DNA of 64,000 nucleotides from Alentia gelatinosa (lineage: Eukaryota; Annelida; Polychaeta; Phyllodocida; Polynoidae): contig OX465584.1 of NCBI GenBank assembly GCA_950022655.1, positions 57,029,789 to 57,093,788 on the forward strand, given 5' to 3'. Under the pieces are notes generated by a model, which did not search any database, was not told the DNA's origin, and saw only the letters and a list, made by a program, of their open reading frames with translations. Position numbers and translations under genes: made by a program. Below, in pieces: positions 20,494 to 30,530 of the stretch; the stretch's first letter is position 1, and every line of letters starts with the position of its first letter.

Positions 20494-21730
20494 AAATTAC
20501 TGCCATCACTGCAATAACATTGTTAAATATAGTGAATGAGGTCGATTGCATGTCGTGCCCCAAAATCCCGACACATGTTGGTTTGTTTACATCATTAGCA
20601 GTGCGTCGTGTCTATAGGGATCAATACTGATCAATATTTAAGCCATTGACCGCAAGCGCTGACAAAGGTGGTGCATTTTGACATTGATCCCTTTAGTTGA
20701 TTAGATTACACACAGTACATACTTGTGCTACACCGTTTTCGTGACCCCAGGCTAATAAAGCTCGCTATGCGCATGCGTACGCCACTTACCGACTACAAGC
20801 GAGCGTGCGAAACGTACCAAACCACAATGGTCCGCTAGAAACCAGCGAATGTTAGGGAAAGAAATCCCTTTTTGTTGCTCTTTCTTGGCGGGGTTGTCCG
20901 TTAGTATCCTTTATCCGTATTTTATGTCCTGTTTTCCAGACAGGGCCCCCGTTTCTTTCCCTTTTTTTTGGTGGCTGAGTGTATTACTTTCAGAAAGTTT
21001 CCTAAAGTTTCCAATCAAATCATTGATACTGGATGTTATGCAAATTGACAATGTATTTGCTTGCAGATGGGTCCTACTTAAAATAAGAGACATTTGGTAA
21101 AAGAATTTTTAAAAAATAGAGCGACTATGAAGACAGTATGTATTTCTTCTGTGTATACATCCAACTTCCATGTAGACCTGTAATGTTCATCCTGTGCCTC
21201 GGTGGATAGATGTTTTTGGTGCTGCATTCTATGCATCTATTATGCATTTATTTCCAAGTTTTTCAAGGTAGTGCAAGAACTATGTGCAAACAATCTATAC
21301 TTGTTTCTCTGGTGTGAGGCTCTGGTATGTTTTCTTTTTCTAGCTATTGTTCATCGTTGGAGTGAGCAAGTCTATTGGATATACAATTATGCATCGATGG
21401 ATTGTTCAGATGTTTGTACGGAATAGACTACTACTTTGACTAAAGTTACTACTTTGACCATTTACTTGCTTTTTTCTTGATTAACAATCAGAGTTCAGCT
21501 CTCTTATATAACAAAATAAGAGATATTTGGTAAATTTACGGGTATTGCTTTGTGTCCATTGCCACCTGTCTGGTTGTGGTGACATTTACAAGTTATCAAG
21601 AGGTAATCATCACTAATTAATAGCGTCACCTTGTATTTACAGTAGCCCTCATTACCATTAAGGTCACTTAATTACAACTGATACGTTCATGCTCCTGTAT
21701 AAAGCTCTCTTTCAAGATCCCATTGTACTG
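20494..21730. other. Unassigned region with NRF1-like site
   Basis: TATGCGCATGCGTACG at about 20766 is an NRF1-like site in a short CpG-rich patch (20750-20850). The rest is A/T-rich with no coding domain. The ORFs at 20849-21426 are hydrophobic by composition and not recognised. Confidence 0.3.
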
Positions 21731-21751
21731 TGGCGTTTCCACCTGTCTGTG

Positions 21752-22009
21752 CACCTCTCTCATAAGTTCTCACACTCTCTAAGTAGTATTCTGTACAAGG
21801 TTCTCACTATGCCTCCCGTGCTAAAGACGTACATCAATGCAACCCAGAGATTCCTATAATCTCAATGATGCCACCTAGCAGGAATATTGTGTGCCAGTGG
21901 ATTCTCAAGGCTCTAAGCCTAGTTCGTTAAGAATTTTTCTCCCATAGAGCTTAATGAGAACCTTGTACAGAATACCACTTAGAGAGTGTGAGATCTTATG
22001 AGAGGGGTG
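21752..22009 (+). mobile_element. Family M element (M1)
   Basis: Ends GCACCTCTCTCATAAG and its inverse CTTATGAGAGGGGTGC. It shares with M2 and M3 the terminal ~95 bases and the CTCF-like block (here inverse, GATGCCACCTAGCAGG). Flanked on both sides by 'gtttccacctg', since it sits in the end of an O-like repeat. Confidence 0.8.
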
Positions 22010-22395
22010 CGTTTCCACCTGCCCACGAAAACCCCATCGATAATTTTCACGCTGTACAAAAGTCTGTCGGTGGTTCTCCTTGTGAAAAGTCAGTGGCACA
22101 TGATTGGTGACCTGCACTTCCCGCATGTGTTTCCACTTGCCATTTCAATTTATACTGATAATTTTTTTTTTTTAAACTGCAGTGTTAAACCACCACTGAT
22201 TATTCAATCCGGTCTGATTTCATCGGTGTATCCAAAAGTTGGTTGGTGGTGCCATATTGCGTAAGAAGAATGAGAAAAATTGTTGACAATTTCTGTATCC
22301 TCCTGATGATTATTGCGCTGAATGTTTCAGATAATCGGTCGGCGGTGTAAGATGCCATTATCGGTGGTCATATAAATCGGCAGGTTGAAACACCA
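22010..22395 (+). mobile_element. O-like MITE (GTTTCCACCTGCC type)
   Basis: Left 'cgtttccacctgcccacg' and right 'tcggcaggttgaaacacc' are inverse. The right part ('gccattatcggtggtcata') reappears inverted in the next element. Confidence 0.55.
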
Positions 22396-22531
22396 CATCA
22401 GTGACAGGTGAGAGTTTGAGGGCAGTGAAAACCAGCTAATTGTATTCATAATTCGCTTAAACTGTACTAAGGGATACATTTGGTCATTTCTTTAAGCTGT
22501 AAACATGGATAGGGAGAGGTGTAATGTTGCG

Positions 22532-22760
22532 TTTCCACCTGCCGACTATGACCACCGATAATGGCATTTAGCAACGCCGACCAACAATGTGATATTTTTG
22601 TGCAATAATCATCAGGTGATAATTAAAGGGTCAACGATTTTTCTCTCCAACATTACACAATATAGCACCACCGACCAACTTTTGAGACCACTGACGAAAT
22701 CAAGACATTTTTAATTAAACTGTGGCAGCGACCAAAAATTGGTCGGTTACCACCTCCTTT
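22532..22760 (-). mobile_element. Second O-like MITE, inverted
   Basis: 'gcgtttccacctgccgact' and 'gaccaccgataatggca' are the inverse of the right end of the preceding copy. The right end 'aattggtcggttaccacc' is decayed. Confidence 0.5.
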
Positions 22761-22779
22761 TCCATCTAAAGCATGAAAT

Positions 22780-22976
22780 CGATGACTGACTGAGAACAAG
22801 AACTGTTTCGCTTACAGTAAGGATGTTTGCTTATTATGATATACCTTAAATCGATGAAAAAGCCATTTTAATTATTTATGAAGTGAGAGTCACAGTGGGA
22901 ACGAAAATTATTATTACTGCACCCCTAGCAGTGGGCAGTATTTAATAGACATTCGCACACAGGTATATAATGATAT
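22780..22976 (+). mobile_element. Family E' element, head truncated
   Basis: 'gactgagaacaagaactgtttcg' is a head remnant. The tail is TTATTATGATATACC ... ACAGGTATATAATGATA with 'tactgcacccctagcagtgg'. Confidence 0.7.
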
Positions 22977-23045
22977 AAAGGTTCCGTGGATGGTTGACTT
23001 CTGCCCACTTGCTCCCCAAAGCGGGACCATTTGATGTCAGGCATG

Positions 23046-23480
23046 GAGCGTGGAGCTGCTCTGAGCCACTTGCTCACAAAGCCCAGCCACTTGCTCACAA
23101 AGCCCAGCCACTTGCTCACAAAGCCCAGCCACTTGCTCACAAAGCTAAGCCACTCACTCTCCAAGCCCAGCCACTCGCTCACCAAGCCCAGCCACTCGCT
23201 CTCCAAGCTGAGCTACCCACTCTCCAAGTCAAACCACTCACTCACCAAGCCGAGCCACTTGCTCACTAAGCCGAACCACTTGCTCACCAACCCATGTCAC
23301 TTTGCTCACCAAGCCCAGCCACTCTTTCACCAAGCCCAGCCACTCACTCTCCAGGCCAACCCATTTTCTCTCCAAGCTGAGCCTCTCACTCATCAAGCCG
23401 AGCAACTCGCTCACCAAGCCGAACCACTCGCTCACCAAGCCGAGACACTTGCTCTCCAAGCCGACCATTCTTCTCGCTGT
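23046..23480 (+). repeat. 21-bp minisatellite (~20 units)
   Basis: Unit 'ccacttgctcacaaagcccag' with variants (ctctccaag, ctcaccaagccg). Because 21 is divisible by 3 the array translates as 7-residue repeats on both strands (HLLTKPS on plus, LGFVSKW on minus). I regard these open frames as products of the period rather than a gene. Confidence 0.85.
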
Positions 23481-23616
23481 GAACACCCGTCAGTCCCTCC
23501 CGCCACCCGACCTTGTTGTTCTCCCGGATGAGAATCAGCTGCGCGTTCCTCTCACTTCCGGTTCCCCTTTCTGCGCACCCCTCTCCATGTACCTCCTCCT
23601 CCTTTAGACTTGCTCA

Positions 23617-23830
23617 AGTCTTTTTTTTCCTTTTTTTATTCAAGAAACAAGGTTCTACGACAACCATGAAACAGCGTTCTTCCATAATGATGGCACATGA
23701 AGATAGGTAACAGCTAACAAAGTCAAGTACAGTCAGACAAATAAGACAAGCATATGCAATATATGATATTGATGTTTTGATCTTTGATTGAGAACTTTGC
23801 AAATGATAGGGATACATTGCACAAGATGTA
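23617..23830 (-). mobile_element. Retroposon 3' end with AATAAA and poly(A)
   Basis: On the minus strand the sequence ends GAATAAAAAAAGGAAAAAAA. Part of it resembles 39.6-39.8 kb ('agataggtaacagctaac' versus 'agataacaactaat'), suggesting one retroposon family. Confidence 0.5.
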
Positions 23831-24027
23831 CTACTAACAACAGCTAATGGACAAACGGACTGCAGTGCGAATTTGACTCATTGAAAAAATAAATAAACAA
23901 AAAATATTCAATAAAAGATAAAACTAAATCTGGATGAAATGCGTCCTAATATGTACCCTTTCCAGGACATGCCCAGGAATCACGGCGGAGATCGATGGGG
24001 TAGATGGAGGGGTAAGCATAATGGTTA

Positions 24028-24510
24028 CTGAAGAACTTGACCCGTAGTTATCAGGAGAACTCGATCCGTTTTGGATAAATCAATTGGAGAACTCGACCTG
24101 TTCCAGATACTTATGAATAACATATTTTCATATAGAAGAAAAGATCTGACTAGTTAGGGATAGGGTTAAGGTTAGGGTTAAGGATAGGATTAAGGTTAGG
24201 GTTAGGAACAGGGTTATGGTTAGGGTTAGGGATAGGGTTAGGGTTAAGGATAGGGTTAGGGTTGAGGTCAGGGATAGGGTTAGGGTTAGGGTTAGGGGTA
24301 AGGAAAGGGACAGGGTTAAGGGAACAGTTTTCTGTTTGTATTCTTCCCCAGAGAAGACCAAATTTGAAGCCAAGATAACATTCTTACTACTCAGTATAGT
24401 ATGTATCCACAGTTGAGAACTTGAGTTGAGAAGATTTCAAACGGGTCGAGTTCGTTAAGGGTCGAATTTTTCACGGGTCGAGTTCATTATGGGTCGATAT
24501 ATCCAGTATT
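24028..24510. repeat. Inverted 'GAACTCGACC' flanks around telomere-like block
   Basis: 'ggagaactcgacctgttcc' at 24090-24108 is mirrored by 'aaacgggtcgagttc' at 24437-24451, with further copies on both sides (24040-24075; 24470-24485). The block between them is the TTAGGG-type array. Confidence 0.55.
24155..24330 (+). repeat. Interstitial telomere-like (TTAGGG)n array
   Basis: About 28 units of GGGTTA with scattered variants (ttaagg, gatagg, ttatgg). The reverse-strand leucine/threonine-rich frame across it is a product of the repeat. It matches the animal-type telomeric hexamer rather than the arthropod TTAGG. Confidence 0.9.
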
Positions 24511-24527
24511 CGGTATAACACGGATAC

Positions 24528-24830
24528 TATCGTAAAAATGGATGAGTTTTAATCTTGACCACCGTATGCCAAGACTGGAGTTTAGCAAAGTGACTTCATG
24601 AGGCGAAGCCGAGTGAAGTCCGGAGTCAAACTCCAGGAGTGGCATGCGGTGGCCAAGATTAAAACGAATCAGGTTTTGATTTTATCCTACCCTGTCTCCT
24701 CGATTTTGGAATATTACGTGATAACAATTCTCTATGCCACTAGTGGCATATAAAACTCCGTATGCCAGTCAGCGTAGCATACGGAAACTCAATGATAAGC
24801 CTATGGGGTTTTATATTAGGGGTAGGATAA
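24528..24830 (+). mobile_element. Family F element (F2)
   Basis: TATCGTAAAAATGGATG start, head apex 'catgaggcgaagccgagtga', tail TTTATCCTACCC ... GGGGTAGGATAA. Contains the inner palindrome 'tatgccactagtggcata'. Confidence 0.85.
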
Positions 24831-24889
24831 AGGGACTGAAGCCAGTCTACCCCTCCTCTTCACCCCTCCCCGGCACCCCATACCCACCA

Positions 24890-25215
24890 CAAGGCTTCTC
24901 CACCCCAGGGCCACTGGCTTCGGCTTCAAGATGTTCGTCAGGTCAAAGGTCACGGCCCTCTGACTCCACGCATGCGCCGTGGGTATGCGCGGGCCAGGCT
25001 GCGCAGTGATTTACGACTCCACCAAAGTCGGCTTTTTGTCGCGGCGCTGCGGTCGCTCGTCATGATGGGGTGTCGGGTAATGTGCAGCGGGACAATACCA
25101 GGAGGACGGGGCAGGTGGGACCGGGCCCCGGGCCTCACACGGGCCGCGGGCCGGGCCGGACACCGCCCGCCGCCAGGGAAAGAGCCGAGGGAAGTTTTTG
25201 TTTGACGCGCTAGGG
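24890..25215. promoter_or_regulatory. CpG island with DR1 nuclear-receptor site
   Basis: AGGTCAAAGGTCA at 24940-24952 is a perfect direct repeat with 1-base spacing (DR1; HNF4, RXR or COUP-TF type). GCATGCGC at 24969 resembles NRF1. The remainder is very CpG-rich to 25215 and lacks repeat similarity. Could be an enhancer or an unannotated promoter. Confidence 0.45.
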
Positions 25216-25452
25216 ATTAGCATATGCATGACTATAGTTGTAGAAGGGCTTTGAAGAGATGATGGATAATTGCGATTCACGATGTAAAGAAAACCGTTCA
25301 TGGTTATGTTTGTTGACTGGGAATGACATATGATTAGCAGACAGTGTGATGCCTTTCTTTCCTTTACAATTACAAGCTGACAGCTATTATAGACGATATA
25401 GCCTTTAAGTAGTAGGTGCAGTGTACGTCAACTATGTGTTTATATGCGACTT

Positions 25453-26240
25453 TAGACTGGCTCCAGTCCCTGCTACCATAGACCTCATTAGTGTGACGTC
25501 ATTTGACCTGCCGCGAGCGGGGTTTCCATATGTACTAGTACCAAACATTGGGATATCCCTTCATAAGTGCAGCAGTCGGCGATCATAGACATCTCAAATT
25601 TTTTAATTCTACAGTATATTTAACTCTACTATGGCACTAAAAAAGATGTATCAATGTGATAACTTTCTCATGATCGAACTTATTAGTGTTGACATAATTT
25701 TGAATATCCAAAGAACAACTCGACTGAGTTATTAGTCGGCAGCAGACCTGCCACGATGCTACCTGCTTCGCGGAGTTTGGATTTGTTTGGCACCAAAATG
25801 CCGTCAGAGCTAATACGGTCTATGCTCGCTGGGATACAGGGACTGGTACAATCGGTAATGGTGTTGGATTTCTGGCACTGTCTAGCTCCAGTATTTCAAA
25901 CACTCTCTATACAGATATCCTGGCTACTGGTCAGGGTATCTGATGGGAGATTGATATCCTCTCACTTTAATCCCAATGGAGTCACAGTCAGGAGCAGGCG
26001 AAATTTATTGCTATGACAACACAGGCGGCCAGGGAACTGGAGGAGGGGAGGGGGGAGAGGTAGGAGGAAGTATAGGGTTAAAGGGAGTGGCTTGGGGCCA
26101 TAAACAGGAGATTTGGTTCATAGTGGACAAGTCTTTGATTCATGGGTCAGTCAGAGAAGGATGCATACCTTAATGAACTATATTCTTATTGTGTTTAATC
26201 ATTTAATGAATGTTCATAATCAAAGACTTAAACAAGTCTA
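25453..26240 (+). mobile_element. Family R element with inserted MITE
   Basis: TAGACTGGCTCCAGTCC at the left and 'gacttaaacaagtcta' at the right. The left unit breaks at about 25478 and resumes at 'tatgctcgctgggatacagg' (25826). Confidence 0.8.
25480..25824. mobile_element. MITE nested in R, carries a perfect CRE
   Basis: Ends 'cattagtgtgacgtcattt' and 'aatgccgtcagagctaata' are imperfect inverse repeats. TGACGTCA at 25495-25502 is a full CRE palindrome. No second copy in the window. Confidence 0.5.
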
Positions 26241-26284
26241 TTACGACTTATGAAGAACATGAAAGCCTATAGGGTACAGAGTGA

Positions 26285-26482
26285 TTGCTAGTTCAACCCT
26301 CATCCACCAGGAAATTTTAAGATAGCACCACTGTAGTTGGGGGGACCGGCACTATTTTCGGCTATGATAATCGAGACAAGGCTAAAACCCTTTCATGGCA
26401 AATCAAAAATTGTTTTTGATAGAATCCATTGATAACTGGACCCACCACCTGGCGTTTTGTTTAGCATTGGGGGGCAAGATGG
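26285..26482 (-). repeat. Repeat AD (second copy 47702-47915)
   Basis: Shares 'ggggggcaagatggcc', 'accacctggcgttttgttt', 'gagacaaggctaaaa' and 'ctgtagttggggggac' with the 47.7-47.9 kb region in inverse order. Ends unclear. Confidence 0.5.
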
Positions 26483-26569
26483 CCGACTCCATAACACAAT
26501 AGTTATGTGTCCTATAGAACAGAGGACTGATTTTTGTATGATTTAATATATCTTTTGGAGTAGCTAATA

Positions 26570-26786
26570 ATACCCCGGGGGGATTATGTCACAAATATTA
26601 GCCCATTAGTCAATTTGAAGGATGAGATAAATTCAGAAACCTATTCAAGTTTACGGTCAGAGCTCGATCCCATCTCGTTTGAATCACTACGTAATCCATG
26701 CAGCTTCGCCTTGTGAATTACTATGCTATTTAAACTCGATGGGATACAAGCTCTGAACCTTTAAATTTCATAGGTTTCCTCTATAA
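26570..26786 (-). mobile_element. Family D element, tail truncated
   Basis: From 'gattatgtcacaaatattag' through 'cagcttcgccttgtgaatt' to 'cataggtttcctctata'. Confidence 0.7.
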
Positions 26787-26814
26787 ACCCTCAGCCTACA
26801 TTCCTTAAAGGCAT

Positions 26815-27331
26815 ATATATTAGACAATTTGGCTTGAAATTTAAAACCCATGTCAATTTCCTGAAAATTAAATATGATGATCTCCAAGTGCTGTGGAACA
26901 CATATCTAACCTAAAAGTCGGGGGTCACTGTGCTTGTTTTTTATATAGATATCAATATTATGATTATATTACAATAGTGTACATAGACATTCAAAAAGAT
27001 GATTTTCACATGGTAAAACCCATGTCATTTTCTCAAAACTTTCACAGAATATAGTAGATGCATTGTACTATACATATGAATTTTAGAATACATAGGTCAC
27101 CGTCCTTATTGTTGAAAGAATTGAAGAAGACCATATTTTTCAGAACATTCCCAAAGTGAATCAAACAAATATAAATTGCTCTATTTTACCGATTAAGATA
27201 AACTGGACCCAACGTTATACATACACATTTGGCAAAAACATTATTCCCAAGCAACCAGTTTTGACTGGTAATTAACAATATTTAAAAAACCACCAGGTGA
27301 CGCCACCGTAAATTGTCCGATATGCCTTTAA
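26815..27331 (+). mobile_element. Repeat AF, TTAA-flanked
   Basis: TTAA|AGGCATATATATTAGAC on the left and GTCCGATATGCCT|TTAA on the right are inverse. The right end recurs at 44.65-44.69 and 58.72-58.73 kb. The TTAA target fits piggyBac or Kolobok-type elements. Non-coding. Confidence 0.65.
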
Positions 27332-27369
27332 TTCAGATCCATTCCTTCACATACATTCAGTGTGCATTC

Positions 27370-27722
27370 CTTCAGATGGCCACCAAAAGGTGTTGATCCT
27401 TGACCTCCGGCCGCAGACAAAGGCTCGGGTCGGAGAGTGTGCGAGCCGTAGGAGCTGCTCGGTGAGGGCGCCGAGCTTGTCCGGAGCTGCTCCGTCAACA
27501 ATAAAGGCAATCCCGGGCAAAATTAATCCTGCCCGCGGGAGAGCAGGTCGGCGCGGCCCGCGGCGCCCATTTCATTTCTATAAGCGGGAAGCCCGGGCTC
27601 TGCGCCCTGAAGGAGCAGACGACATTAGTCATCGCCCGCGGGAGGAGGCGGCGGGGCGCGGCGCGCGTTAATAAAGGCGGGAACCAATTAACGCGCGTTG
27701 ATTCGTGCGGGAGGTGTGGGGG
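27370..27722. promoter_or_regulatory. CpG island with homeobox and E2F motifs
   Basis: Single-copy and very CpG-rich, yet interrupted by A/T cores: ACAATAAAGG (HOX/CDX-like), AATTAATCC (OTX/PITX-like TAATCC), GTTAATAAAGG, GGCGGGAA (E2F) and CCAATTAAC. ACAAAGG at 27417 resembles SOX/TCF. The mix of intact A/T motifs in a CpG-rich background suggests a developmental enhancer or promoter. Confidence 0.45.
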
Positions 27723-27724
27723 TG

Positions 27725-27917
27725 GGCCATTACACTGGACTGTGGTCAGGGCGAAGATTTTTTTTTTTTTTTCAATTTCTTTTATTGGTACTTATACATC
27801 ACATAGAACTTTCCAAATGTAACAATTATAATATTAATATTTACTATATACCTGTGTACGGTATTTTTAGGTTATATGGCGAAACGGTGCGTATTTACAG
27901 TCATGGGTACATAGTAA
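27725..27917 (+). repeat. Duplicated segment, left copy
   Basis: 'cattacactggactgtggtc', poly-T, 'cttttattggtac', then an L-type mini tail (TTTACTATATACC ... GGGTACATAGTAA). It recurs at 28198-28390 on the other side of an A element. The poly-T/AATAAA inverse marks a retroposed end on the minus strand. Confidence 0.7.
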
Positions 27918-28199
27918 GGCCTGGCGTCCACCTACTACGATAGAGATTTAGACCTACCGATATGGCACCCATACAAAAAGCAAATATCGGAGACATATCG
28001 GGAAGGTACAAAATTGTAGACAAATGTCTAGAGATGCCAGTCCACCACGCATCGCAATGGGTATTTTTCGGTGCCTTATCGCAGAAACGTGGTCAACTGC
28101 CCCGATATTAAGTGACCTTCCGACGCGATTTTGATTTTTTATCGGAAGGTGCATCATAGACCATATCGGAGCCATATCGTAGTAGGTGGACGCTGGGCC
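27918..28199 (-). mobile_element. Family A MITE between duplicated segments
   Basis: GGCCTGGCGTCCACC ... GGTGGACGCTGGGCC. Left flank TAA. Confidence 0.85.
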
Positions 28200-28392
28200 A
28201 TTACACTGGACTGTGGTCAGTGCGGAGATTTTTTTTTTTTTTTTCAATTTCTTTTATTGGTACTCATACATCACATACAACTCTCCAAATGTAACAATTT
28301 ATAATATTACTATATACCTGTGTACGGTATCTTTACGTTATATGGCGAAACGGTGCGTATTTACAGTATATACGTCATGGGTATATAGTAAA
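28198..28392 (+). repeat. Duplicated segment, right copy
   Basis: Same order of blocks as 27725-27917, with an L-type mini tail from 'ttactatatacctgtg' to 'gggtatatagtaa'. Confidence 0.7.
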
Positions 28393-28402
28393 GAGTAAAA
28401 TC

Positions 28403-28655
28403 ATTGATCTCACCCTTGGTATTTTTGTCCTATAGGCTTAACATTGGGAACTCGTTCTCCATGCCCCTACGAGTATTGCAGTCCGTTCTCCATATTCTGT
28501 ACAGGGCTGAGATAAATACAGAAAGCTACTCGTTTCTGGTCATTGTTCTCCAACTCGTTTGAACTCTACGTGGTTTCACTTGGCTGTCGCCTCGTTCATA
28601 TCACTTCTATCAAACTCATGGCGAATGACGACTTTGACCAAAATTAAGGCGCGCA
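28403..28655 (-). mobile_element. Family I element, truncated
   Basis: Tail 'attgatctcacccttgg' ... 'cagggctgagataaa', then part of a head with 'cttggctgtcgcctcgttca'. Matches 60.4-60.7 kb. Confidence 0.6.
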
Positions 28656-28789
28656 ATGTCGGCATCAATTTTCCCTGCCAAGGTACATAGTCTCAAGCAA
28701 TTGGGATTTTAAACCTGTTTAAAAATTGCCGGCCATTCTGGTAAGACTGGCGTACCTCCCACTGATAATGAGTGTCCCCTAGACTCAGT

Positions 28790-29035
28790 TGTAAAGATTG
28801 TCTGAGACTATGTACCGGGTGTGTCCTTCCATGTGAATCGGATCCACCATTTTCCCTAGAGACTGGGAAAGCTCAATTTCAGCATTCAGGGAGCTGTTTC
28901 AAAACGATAGACTTAACCCAAGTTTTGAAACAGCTCCCTGCTCTAAATCATCGGAGACTGGGGAAAATATGTAAAGCGGTATTCACACGATGGGATTCAT
29001 GTACCTCACTGGGTGTTTGTCTGAGACAAATCCTG
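28790..29035. repeat. Palindromic element with 18-bp perfect stem
   Basis: AGGGAGCTGTTTCAAAAC (28888-28905) and its exact complement at 28922-28939 enclose a 16-base loop. Outer sequences 'gattgtctgaga' and 'tgtctgagacaaatc' suggest a larger, decayed MITE-like hairpin. Confidence 0.6.
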
Positions 29036-29134
29036 CTGAGATTCTCTACTCGAACACAATCTCTTCGTCTAAATTGTAAGGTTCCATTCCCCTGAGACAT
29101 GTTTTTCCCCTACAATTGTTGTTGTGGATCCCAC

Positions 29135-30530
29135 TTAACCCTTTCTAGGCGAGCAGGTGGGTGGGTACCAGTAGCTGCAGGGGCTAGGATGCCCCTTGGT
29201 TGTAGGTCTCTGGGGACGAAAATGCCTTGAGGCATTCAGGAAAGTTTCACTTGTCAGGTGACCTAGAGAACTTCTACATTGCCATAGTTCAATTTTTTTT
29301 TGAAACAGTATACAAAATGTATTGATATCCACACATATCTTTCCATATTTTACACAAACTCTTTAAATTGTATTCTTGTATTTATTGGAAAATGCCTGAA
29401 TATATCATGAATGCCTGTAATCATTCTCGCCCTCTGCGTACATAATGCCTGTAATCATTCTCGCCCCCTGTGTACATAATGCCTGTAGGCATTCTCGCCC
29501 CCTGTGTACATAATGCCTGTAGGCATTTTCGCCCTCTGTGTACATAATGCCTGTAGTCATTCTCGCCCCCTGTGTACATAATGCCTGTAGGCATTCTCAA
29601 CCTGTGTACATAATGTCTGTAGACATTCTTACCCCCTGTGTACATAAACCCTGTAGGCATGTTCGCCCCATGTGTACATAATGCCTGTAGGCGTTTTCTC
29701 CCCCTGTGTACATAATGCCTGTAGGCGTTTTCGCTCCCTGTGTACATAATGCCTGTAGGTATTTTCGCCCCCTGTGTACATAATGCCTGTAGGCATTCTT
29801 GCCCCCTGTGTACATAATTTCTGTAGACATTCTTACCCCCTGTGTACATAATGCCTGTAGGCGTTTTCGCCCCCTGTGTACATAATGCCTGTAGGCATTC
29901 TTGCCCCCTCTGTACATAATACCTGTAGGCATTCTCATCCCCTGTGTACATAATGCCTGTAGGCATTTTCGCCCTCTTTTTACATAATGCCTGTAGGCAT
30001 TCTCGTCCCCTGTGTACATAATGCCTGTAGGCATGTTTGCCCCCTGTGTACATAATGTCCGTAGGCATTTTCGCCCCCAGTGTACATAATGTCTGTAGGC
30101 ATTTTCGGCCCCTGTATTCATAATGCCTGTAGGCAATTTCTCCCCCTGTGTACATAATGCCTGTAGGCGTTTTCGCTCCCTGTGTACATAATGCCTGTAG
30201 GCAATTTCGGCCCCTGTGTACATAATGCCTGTAGGCATTCTTGCCCCTTGTGTACATAATGCCTGTAGGCATTCTTGCCCCCTGTGTACATAATGTCTGT
30301 AGACATTCTTACCCCATGTGTACATAATGCCTGTAGGCTTTTTCGCCCCCTGTTTACATAATGCCTGTAGGCATCCTCACCCCCTGTGTACATAATGCTT
30401 GTAGGCATGTTCGCCCCCTGTGTACAAAATGCCTGTAGTCATTCTCGCCCCCTGTGTACATAATGCCTGCAGGCATTTTCGCCCTCTGTATACATAATTC
30501 CTGTAGGCATTTTCACCCTGAATGGGTTAA
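29135..30530 (+). mobile_element. Family W MITE (W3) containing a giant minisatellite
   Basis: TTAA|CCCTTTCTAGGCG at 29135 and CCCTGAATGGG|TTAA ending 30530. The left subterminal part has the W hairpins ATGCCCCTTGG and ATGCCTTGAGGCAT 33 bases apart. The tandem array occupies the right part, where W2 has only two units. Confidence 0.7.
29411..30515 (-). repeat. 34-bp hairpin minisatellite, main block (~32 units)
   Basis: Unit ATGCCTGTAGGCATTCTCGC + CCCCTGTGTACATA (34 bases). Each unit carries the hairpin ATGCCT-GT-AGGCAT. 34 is not a multiple of 3, so three units make a 34-residue period, and the unit lacks stops in all three minus frames. That explains the 283- and 242-residue open frames, which I do not call genes. 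Confidence 0.95.

Noticed and set aside
23031..23531. 166-residue plus frame (HLLTKPS repeats) and minus LGFVSKW frames
   Set aside because: Explained by a 21-bp minisatellite without stops on either strand.
24128..24416. Leu/Thr-rich and Val/Arg-rich ORFs
   Set aside because: Translations of the TTAGGG-like array.
29421..30325. Minus-strand open frames of 283 and 242 residues with a 34-residue repeat
   Set aside because: The DNA period is 34 bases, so all three frames are open and cycle through the same peptides. This is a stop-free minisatellite inside a MITE, with no conserved domain or start context.
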